Below are positions 1 to 5,278 of a stretch of DNA of 9,663 bases, piece after piece. Each line of letters begins with the position of its first letter. The first letter of the stretch is position 1. This DNA comes from Candidatus Heimdallarchaeota archaeon (GTDB taxonomy: Archaea > Asgardarchaeota > Heimdallarchaeia > Heimdallarchaeales > Heimdallarchaeaceae). The notes beneath the pieces were generated by a model. That model searched no databases. It saw nothing but the letters and a program-made list of their open reading frames with translations, and was not told the origin of the DNA. The stretch lies in the NCBI GenBank assembly GCA_023135215.1, contig JAGLTP010000013.1, positions 1 to 9,663 of the forward strand. The letters are read 5' to 3'. The translations under genes and the position numbers were made by a program.

Positions 1-1013
1 TGGACTAAATCATTAGGTTCTTGGCCAGGAACAAGTCTACAATCTACTTTAGCAAATGCTTCATTTGGAGTAACTGTTTTTGAACCAGGACCTTGGTAAC
101 CAGACCAAATCCCACAGATGTTAAGAGTAGGTTCTAGGAAATATTTCTTTTTCATATCTAAACCTGTTAAACCTAATCTGAATTCTTCAATATCGAATGT
201 CTCTTTCATCTCTTCTTCATTTAAATCAAATTCTTCTATTTCCTTGGTTTCCTCAGCAGTGGGTTCTGGAATGTTGTCATAAAAACCAGGTACCAGAATT
301 CTGTCATTTCGATCCTTCAGTTTAGAGAGAGCCCACGTTAATTCATAAGCTGCATTATCAACAAATTGAGTGTATCCACTATGTATATCCTTTCCGATTG
401 TTTTTGTCTTTATATGAAGGTACAAAATTCCCTTGACTCCAAGATAAATCTGTTGAATATCCTTTTTGTCTCTACCGCCAAATTCCCAGATACATACATC
501 AGCTTTCAACGCAAATTCTCTATTGTTTCTGATAAAATGAGGAAAATTAGGAGAACCAACTTCCTCTTCTCCTTCAATGACGAACTTGATGTTTATGGGG
601 GGTTTCTCGAAAATTACATTATATGCTCTGATTGCTTCAAGACGAGCTATTATCTCATTCTTATTATCAGTCACTCCTCTAGCGAAAATTTTACCATCTC
701 TGATGGTAGGTTCAAAGGGTGGAGAATCCCAAAGTTCAATGGGATCTTCAGGTTGAACATCATAATGGTCGTAAAAAAGAATAGTTTTATCTGCTCCTAC
801 ATTCATTTCCGCACAAAAAACCGGTTTAGTTGGTGTTTCTGCAACAAAATAATCAAAACCTGCATCTCCAAAAACACGACGAAGATAATCAATAGCTTCC
901 TGAGTACCAGTATCTTTAGCTGCAACGCTTGGAATTCGTAGAAAATCTTGTAGAAGTTCTATTGATTGTTCTTTATTCTTTTCAATAATCTGAAATACTT
1001 CCTCAAGTGACAT
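1..1013 (-). CDS. M20-family zinc metallopeptidase (carboxypeptidase/dipeptidase type), 3' end cut by the window edge
   Basis: This is the N-terminal 337 residues of a cytosolic M20 hydrolase (the ArgE/DapE/carnosine dipeptidase superfamily), which cleaves peptide or acyl-amino-acid bonds with two metal ions. The metal-binding motifs appear in order: HYDVQP at residues 83-88 (H83 ligand, D85 helper), GVTDNK at 113-118 (D116 bridging ligand), EGEEEVGS at 147-154 (E150 as general base, E151 as ligand) and E177 in the WEFGG segment as the likely next ligand. DIHSG at 209-213 belongs to the inserted lid/dimerisation domain and resembles the CNDP dipeptidases. The usual DDKG after the bridging aspartate reads DNKN here, a minor departure. 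The start at 1013 gives a normal family N-terminus. The gene continues past position 1, so the last metal-ligand histidine is not visible. The natural substrate cannot be inferred; a dipeptidase-like subgroup is most likely. It is 78 bp downstream of the RING gene. Confidence 0.9.
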   Translation of the reverse strand, partial: MSLEEVFQIIEKNKEQSIELLQDFLRIPSVAAKDTGTQEAIDYLRRVFGDAGFDYFVAETPTKPVFCAEMNVGADKTILFYDHYDVQPEDPIELWDSPPFEPTIRDGKIFARGVTDNKNEIIARLEAIRAYNVIFEKPPINIKFVIEGEEEVGSPNFPHFIRNNREFALKADVCIWEFGGRDKKDIQQIYLGVKGILYLHIKTKTIGKDIHSGYTQFVDNAAYELTWALSKLKDRNDRILVPGFYDNIPEPTAEETKEIEEFDLNEEEMKETFDIEEFRLGLTGLDMKKKYFLEPTLNICGIWSGYQGPGSKTVTPNEAFAKVDCRLVPGQEPNDLV

Positions 1014-1040
1014 ATTACTCTTTAAAATCGTTTATGCTCA

Positions 1041-1050
1041 ACTTAAAAAC
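1041..1050 (-). promoter_or_regulatory. Possible TATA box for the M20 peptidase gene
   Basis: The minus strand reads GTTTTTAAGT, a T/A-rich element about 31 bp upstream of the ATG at 1013. That spacing would place transcription start close to the start codon. The surrounding 78-bp gap is AT-rich throughout, so the match is weak, and read-through from the RING gene is an alternative. Confidence 0.3.
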
Positions 1051-1091
1051 ATTATCTACAAATTGAATAAATGCAAATGTAATTTGGAATC

Positions 1092-2348
1092 TTATTCTAA
1101 AAATCTAGTCCAATTAGGTTTTCTTGTTCTGCAATTTGGACAAGTATCCGTTTTATCTAACCACATAATTAAATGATCCTTGTGTGCATAAATCCCACAA
1201 CAAGATGTTCTTACTATTTCCTTTGCTTCAGAAGGATATAGATCCAGTAAACAAACGCCACATTCAGGTCTCTTCTCTCCACATTTTGGACATTTTTTAT
1301 CAGAAATTTCTAAGGAGTAATTACACTTATAACATTTGATTTCTTCTACTTCAATCAAACCTGCTTCTTCAGAAATTAATCTTTTGTTAACAATTCTTAA
1401 TGTATTAAGGACGTCTAGAACCTTTTCCGTATCAGTGATTTCAGTTAAGAAGTATTTCCGATCTATTTTGAAAGAATCGATAAAAGGGTGAATAGAATAC
1501 AATGCTTCAATGATATTTTCTTCTTCGAGTATTTTTTCTAGGATTTTAGGATGACTATAATCTATTAAGTAGATTTTCGCTAATTCAGGAATGCTGAGTT
1601 CTATTCTTTCTTCTTCCTCGGTTTCGAATTTCATTAACGCTAGAGAAAAGGGTTGAAATTTTCTAATTATAGTCTCAATTTTTGTAGTCCCATCGATAAA
1701 ATGTTCGATAATAACTGCTAATAGAAAGGAAAAATCACTTTTCTCATGAAAATCAAATTGATAACTTATGCTATCTTGATGAAAGATTTTTTTGATATTT
1801 CGACCATTAATCTCATTAATAGTTTCCTCTATTTTTTGACATTCTTCATGAAAAAGGACGTCTAATAGTTTCTCATCTGTAGATAAATCTGAAATTGTCT
1901 CTTCAGATAATTCTCCTTTATTCCGAGCTCTAATTTTCAAAGAATCATAATCAATCCCTGTTATACTTCCTCTCATTTTAAGAAAATACATCTCCTTATC
2001 CGAGCCCTTTAATCTAGAAGCTTTTTCGTGAGCTTTAATCATCTCTAAAGTAGCTATATTTGCAGGTCCTATTCGAGACATTCCAATCCCTCCGCCTGGA
2101 ACAGTTGGTCTATCATCCTCAGGCATATGTTCGAATCGTTTAATGAAGAATTTCATATCTGAACATATTCCGCTTGTAAAAAGCAAAATAACCGGTACAA
2201 CAATTAAAAATGATCCTAGAACAAACATGAATGTCTGAAATGATGTAAAAATTCCCACAAATGTTATTGTGATAAGGGCTGAAACAACAAGAATAACCCT
2301 CCATAATCCCCATACTTTCTTAAAAAAATTAGCGACCCTTCTGCACAT
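1092..2348 (-). CDS. Membrane-anchored zinc-ribbon/RING-finger protein, candidate E3 ubiquitin ligase
   Basis: This is a 418-residue protein. Residues 1-17 are basic (R3, R4, K10, K11, R17). Hydrophobic stretches at about 18-37 and 40-60 form a tight two-helix membrane hairpin, and basic residues follow it (K66, K70, R71). The positive-inside pattern puts both ends in the cytosol. Residues about 95-335 are mostly helical, rich in charged residues and not recognised by me. A zinc ribbon follows (C339-x2-C342, C353-x2-C356), then a RING-type cross-brace: C363-x2-C366, C383/C384, H389-x2-H392, C403-x2-C406. Residues that contact E2 in eukaryotic RINGs are kept: V365 between the first cysteine pair, W396, P404, and R407 directly after the last ligand, the linchpin position. 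The inferred role is ubiquitin-like modification at the membrane. Zinc-ribbon/RING proteins without ligase activity remain possible. It is divergent from the PLP-enzyme gene and has its own TATA box. Confidence 0.82.
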   Translation of the reverse strand: MCRRVANFFKKVWGLWRVILVVSALITITFVGIFTSFQTFMFVLGSFLIVVPVILLFTSGICSDMKFFIKRFEHMPEDDRPTVPGGGIGMSRIGPANIATLEMIKAHEKASRLKGSDKEMYFLKMRGSITGIDYDSLKIRARNKGELSEETISDLSTDEKLLDVLFHEECQKIEETINEINGRNIKKIFHQDSISYQFDFHEKSDFSFLLAVIIEHFIDGTTKIETIIRKFQPFSLALMKFETEEEERIELSIPELAKIYLIDYSHPKILEKILEEENIIEALYSIHPFIDSFKIDRKYFLTEITDTEKVLDVLNTLRIVNKRLISEEAGLIEVEEIKCYKCNYSLEISDKKCPKCGEKRPECGVCLLDLYPSEAKEIVRTSCCGIYAHKDHLIMWLDKTDTCPNCRTRKPNWTRFLE

Positions 2349-2372
2349 TGTTGTAGTAATATCGTCTTTTCG

Positions 2373-2382
2373 GTTTAATAAA
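2373..2382 (-). promoter_or_regulatory. TATA box of the RING-protein gene
   Basis: The minus strand reads TTTATTAAAC, a good match to the archaeal TATA consensus, centred about 30 bp upstream of the ATG at 2348. No Shine-Dalgarno precedes that ATG, so a leaderless or very short-leader transcript fits. The element lies in a divergent intergenic region of 116 bp shared with the plus-strand PLP-enzyme gene. Confidence 0.5.
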
Positions 2383-2433
2383 GGAGTCTATTCAATTTCC
2401 ACAGGTTAAAGCTAAGTTCTTGATTGAATGAAA

Positions 2434-2443
2434 GATTTAAGAA
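2434..2443 (+). promoter_or_regulatory. TATA-like element of the PLP-enzyme gene
   Basis: The plus strand reads GATTTAAGAA, centred about 27 bp upstream of the ATG at 2465. That is where an archaeal TATA box should be if transcription starts at or next to the start codon. This spacing is one of two reasons for preferring the start at 2465 over the in-frame ATG at 2444. Confidence 0.4.
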
Positions 2444-2464
2444 ATGTGTTTATTTTTCTTCATT

Positions 2465-3661
2465 ATGGATAAAAAAGATAAACGCAATCTCAAATTTGAT
2501 ACACTCTGTTTACACGCTGGTCATGATGTTTTTGAAACAAACTCGATTGTCCCCCCAATTTACCAAAGTGTGGCTTATCCTTATGAAAGTGCTGAATATG
2601 CAGCAAAGCTCTATAACTATGAAATTGAGGGTTTTACTTATGGAAGAATGGATAATCCAACAAATAAGATCTTTGAGGATCGTCTTGCAGCTTTGGAACT
2701 GACTGAAAAAGGATTATTAACATCATCAGGAATGGCTGCAGAATTTATCGCTTGTATTGGGTTGCTTGAAAATGGAGATGCTTTTGTCACATCTGGCACA
2801 ACCTACGGTGGTACAAATCAGTTATTTAACGTTACTTTTCCAAAATTCGGTATGAATCCAATTCGAGTTTCTAAACCTGAAGTATTAGATAATTGGGCAG
2901 AAGCAATTACAAAACGAACTAAATTCTTGTTTGTGGAAACTCCTTCGAATCCCAACCTGTTCATAGGTGATATAGACGCATTAGCAAAGCTTGCACATGA
3001 TTATAGTATCCCTTTGGTTGTTGACAATACAATAGGTTCACCTGCTCTTCAACAACCTGCAAAGATGGGTGCTGATATTATGGTTCATTCAGGAACTAAA
3101 TTTCTGAGTGGGAATTCCACTTGTATCTCGGGTGCGATTACAGGATCTACTGAATACATAAATCATCTCCGAAAAACAGAATATAGAAATATAGGACCAT
3201 CCATAAGTCCATTCAATAGTTGGTTGTTGTTACTCGGTGTGGAAACATTAGGGCTGAGAATGAAGAAACATAGTGAAAATGCTCAAGCTGTAGCAGAGTT
3301 TTTTGAAGATCACTCTAAAGTTCTTTCAGTTAATTATCCTGGACTCAAAAGTCATCCTCAACATGAACTAGCTAAGAAACAAATGAAAGGGTTTAGTGCC
3401 TTGCTATCTTTTGTAACAAAAGGAGAACTTGAAGATGCAAAAAATGTTATTGATGCCTTTAATCTCATCATCCATGCAGGGCATTTGGGTACATCTGTTA
3501 CTCTTGCTACCCATCCTGCATTCTCTACACATCAACAACTAACTCAAGAAGAAAGAGATAAACTGGGTATTCCAGATACCATGATTAGACTTTCAGTAGG
3601 ATTAGAGGACGTAGATGATCTTATAGAAGACATTGATCAAGCATTATCTAAGGTAAACTAA
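2465..3661 (+). CDS. PLP-dependent Cys/Met metabolism enzyme, likely O-acetylhomoserine sulfhydrylase (MetY-like)
   Basis: This is a 398-residue fold-type I PLP enzyme of the MetB/MetC/MetY/methionine gamma-lyase family. K212 in the HSGTKF segment (208-213) is the lysine that binds PLP. D187 (VDNT) pairs with the pyridine nitrogen, Y59 and R61 (YGR) reach the phosphate of the neighbouring subunit, Y114 stacks on the ring, and R375 (RLSVG) binds the substrate carboxylate. YGGTNQLF at 114-121 has glycine where methionine gamma-lyases have a key cysteine. Together with the GNSTCISG segment after the lysine, this favours the sulfhydrylase branch, which makes homocysteine from O-acetylhomoserine and sulfide. 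Cystathionine or methionine lyase activity cannot be excluded. I chose the start at 2465 because an upstream in-frame ATG (2444) would add only MCLFFFI, which is unlike family N-termini. The gene converges on TBP. Confidence 0.88.
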   Translation: MDKKDKRNLKFDTLCLHAGHDVFETNSIVPPIYQSVAYPYESAEYAAKLYNYEIEGFTYGRMDNPTNKIFEDRLAALELTEKGLLTSSGMAAEFIACIGLLENGDAFVTSGTTYGGTNQLFNVTFPKFGMNPIRVSKPEVLDNWAEAITKRTKFLFVETPSNPNLFIGDIDALAKLAHDYSIPLVVDNTIGSPALQQPAKMGADIMVHSGTKFLSGNSTCISGAITGSTEYINHLRKTEYRNIGPSISPFNSWLLLLGVETLGLRMKKHSENAQAVAEFFEDHSKVLSVNYPGLKSHPQHELAKKQMKGFSALLSFVTKGELEDAKNVIDAFNLIIHAGHLGTSVTLATHPAFSTHQQLTQEERDKLGIPDTMIRLSVGLEDVDDLIEDIDQALSKVN

Positions 3662-3668
3662 ATCATTG

Positions 3669-3687
3669 AAAAAATGAAAAATAAAAA
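3669..3687 (-). terminator. T-rich terminator of the TBP gene
   Basis: On the minus strand the 19 bases just past the TBP stop read TTTTTATTTTTCATTTTTT: three T-runs without an obvious stem. This is the usual form of an archaeal intrinsic terminator. It lies in the 34-bp gap between the two converging genes. There is no matching T-run for the plus-strand gene. Confidence 0.6.
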
Positions 3688-3695
3688 GAGTGAGA

Positions 3696-4286
3696 TTAGA
3701 AATCAAACGCGTTGATTTCATCTAGAGTAATGTAAGTATTTTCGACTGCTTGTCTAACTTGCTCTTCAGTTTTTGCACCTGTACAGACTAGATTCCCTGA
3801 TTGGAACAACAGAAGAACTGTTTTTGGTACTGCAAGACGGTAGATTAGACCTGGGAACTGTTCAGGTTCATACATTGAGTGTTCAAGCCACAAAGCTGCA
3901 AGTTCAAGATTAATTGTTCGATGATTGAAATGTCCAGAAGCAACAATATTCTGTACTATAATCTCAGGTTCTTCAGTTATTTTTGTTCCAACAGTTTTTA
4001 GAATTTTGATCATCTGTTGAACTCCTTCATGTACCATTTGAGTGGATTTTGCTCCAGTTAGAACAAGTTTTCCAGAACTGAAGACGAGACTTGAAATCTT
4101 GGGTTTTTTTATCTTTAGAATCAATCCAGGAAAAGTCTCAGGATTATAACTGACGAATAAATCATCATCATCAATAAGAGTTTGATACGCAGTAACAAGA
4201 TCGATTGTTGTAAAAAGATTAATACTTGCTACAACATTTTGAATAACTATACCATAATCAATTTTTGGTGCCATTTCCCATCTCAT
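3696..4286 (-). CDS. tbp: TATA-box binding protein (archaeal TBP)
   Basis: This general transcription initiation factor binds the TATA element and recruits TFB and RNA polymerase. The protein is two imperfect repeats of the TBP saddle: residues about 13-97 (IVIQNVVASINL ... FPGLILK ... FSSGKLVLTGAKS) and about 109-190 (IIVQNIVASGHF ... FPGLIYR ... FQSGNLVCTGAKT). All four phenylalanines that wedge into the minor groove are present (F52, F69, F144, F161). The first repeat has about five extra residues, including an aspartate run at 39-42, between its first helix and the YNPE strand; the second repeat has the usual spacing. The C-terminus is short and mildly acidic. The listed start gives 196 residues. 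The in-frame ATG at 4274 (192 residues, beginning MAPKID) better resembles archaeal TBP N-termini and may be the real one. Confidence 0.97.
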   Translation of the reverse strand: MRWEMAPKIDYGIVIQNVVASINLFTTIDLVTAYQTLIDDDDLFVSYNPETFPGLILKIKKPKISSLVFSSGKLVLTGAKSTQMVHEGVQQMIKILKTVGTKITEEPEIIVQNIVASGHFNHRTINLELAALWLEHSMYEPEQFPGLIYRLAVPKTVLLLFQSGNLVCTGAKTEEQVRQAVENTYITLDEINAFDF

Positions 4287-4319
4287 CCTTTATATATTGA
4301 ACGAATAAAAAAAAGATTG

Positions 4320-4327
4320 TTTATAAA
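4320..4327 (-). promoter_or_regulatory. TATA box of the TBP gene
   Basis: The minus strand carries the palindromic TTTATAAA preceded by purine-rich AAAAAGC, as expected for TATA plus BRE. It predicts a transcription start near 4298, giving a leader of 10-25 nt to the ATG at 4286 or 4274. A second AT-only element (AATATATA, 4291-4298) is too close to either start to be the main TATA box. The 132-bp gap to the phosphorylase gene holds nothing else that I recognise. Confidence 0.55.
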
Positions 4328-4418
4328 GCTTTTTATCAGCTGTTCAAAAAGAAATTTAAACAATAGGCTCTCTTATTCAATTCTACGTAAGATGTTATTT
4401 TCTAGTGGATTGATTTTT

Positions 4419-5213
4419 TCAGACATTGCATTTGCAGTCTAATGGAACAGCTTTTGTTGCAATAATTTTCTTCATAATTTCTTTGATTTGTTTGGTTTTG
4501 TGCTTGAAAAGTTCCACTACCTCTTCGTGCGAAACTTTCTCTTGCAAACCTGAACCATAATTTGTAATCAAACACAAGGTAGCATAACACATCTTCAGTT
4601 CTCTTGCTAGAATTGATTCAGGAACTGTAGTCATTCCAACAACTGTTCCTCCCAATTTCTGATACATAATGATTTCAGCTGGAGTTTCGAATCTTGGGCC
4701 TTCTGAACAAACATGAACTCCTTTAGTGTAAACCATTTCTCCTATGTCTTCTACTGCTTTGACATACATATTTCTTAAATTTGGACAATATGGTTCAGTA
4801 TAATCTAGATGAACAACTCCATCTCTTTTTGTTTTATCATCGAAACTAAAACCTGCTGTACCATCAAAGAAAGTGAGTTGTCTGCTTTTAGTCATATCAA
4901 TTATCTGATCTGGAACCACAAACTCTCCAGGATTTATGCCTAAATCAATTGAACCTACGGCATTAGTAGCAAAAATCTGTTTAACGCCAAGTTTGTAGAG
5001 AGCATAAATATTAGCACTATAGTTTATCAAATGAGGGGGAACTGAGTGTTTTGGTCCATGTCTAGGAAGAAAGTAGATCTCTTTTTTACCATGTTTAGCT
5101 TTAACTATATTATCCACTTTTCCATATGGTGTCTTTAAAGAAATATTTTCTGCTTTCTTAAATAAATCATAAACTCCTGAGCCGCCAATGATAGCTACTT
5201 TATTCTGCATCAT
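4419..5213 (-). CDS. MTAP/PNP-family nucleoside phosphorylase, probably specific for 6-oxopurine (methylthioinosine or inosine type)
   Basis: This is a 264-residue enzyme of the trimeric purine nucleoside phosphorylase family, most like archaeal MTA phosphorylases. It cleaves a nucleoside with phosphate to give free base and a (methylthio)ribose-1-phosphate, as part of methionine and purine salvage. Phosphate-binding motifs are GGSG (10-13) and RHG (51-53), followed by PPHLINY (59-65) and NAVGS (84-88). The base pocket reads GPRFET (172-177) and ITN (216-218). E176 and N218 match the Glu/Asn pair that 6-oxopurine PNPs use, whereas adenine-specific MTAPs have serine in the first place and aspartate (TDYD) in the second. 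A C-terminal Cys-x-Cys (C260, C262) and the C143/C209 pair recall the disulfides of thermophilic archaeal homologues. ATGs at 5213 and 5210 are equally possible. The gene lies 65 bp behind bax1 and may have its own promoter. Confidence 0.9.
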   Translation of the reverse strand: MMQNKVAIIGGSGVYDLFKKAENISLKTPYGKVDNIVKAKHGKKEIYFLPRHGPKHSVPPHLINYSANIYALYKLGVKQIFATNAVGSIDLGINPGEFVVPDQIIDMTKSRQLTFFDGTAGFSFDDKTKRDGVVHLDYTEPYCPNLRNMYVKAVEDIGEMVYTKGVHVCSEGPRFETPAEIIMYQKLGGTVVGMTTVPESILARELKMCYATLCLITNYGSGLQEKVSHEEVVELFKHKTKQIKEIMKKIIATKAVPLDCKCNV

Positions 5214-5232
5214 TCTAAACAGGACTATTTAC

Positions 5233-5240
5233 ATTAAAAG
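5233..5240 (-). promoter_or_regulatory. Possible TATA box for the phosphorylase gene
   Basis: The minus strand reads CTTTTAAT, centred about 24-27 bp upstream of the two candidate ATGs. It would allow transcription independent of the XPB-Bax1 pair. The match is only moderate, and the bax1 transcript could also read through, since no T-rich terminator for the minus strand follows the bax1 stop. Confidence 0.35.
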
Positions 5241-5278
5241 AATGTTTCGCATTTTTTGCTCTTTTTAAGTTTTTAATC

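Noticed and set aside
366..941. A 191-residue open frame on the plus strand
   Set aside because: It lies antisense to the M20 peptidase, whose reverse-strand reading contains the full set of zinc-site motifs. The plus-strand translation is Cys/Ser/Phe/Ile-rich with no recognisable domain.
2444..2464. Upstream in-frame ATG for the PLP enzyme
   Set aside because: It would add MCLFFFI, unlike family N-termini, and sits only about 6 bp from the TATA-like element. The ATG at 2465 has the expected spacing.
2424..2702. A 92-residue plus-strand frame overlapping the start of the PLP-enzyme gene
   Set aside because: It is a shifted frame over conserved PLP-enzyme sequence, and its product has no family features.
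4182..4442. An 86-residue plus-strand frame
   Set aside because: It runs antisense across the TBP start, the TBP promoter and the end of the phosphorylase gene, with no coding character.
4402..4590. A 62-residue minus-strand frame
   Set aside because: It is an out-of-frame shadow of the C-terminal part of the phosphorylase.
5251..5277. T-runs in the gap between the phosphorylase and bax1 as a terminator
   Set aside because: The T-runs are on the plus strand, while bax1 is on the minus strand, where the sequence is A-rich. No plus-strand gene ends here.
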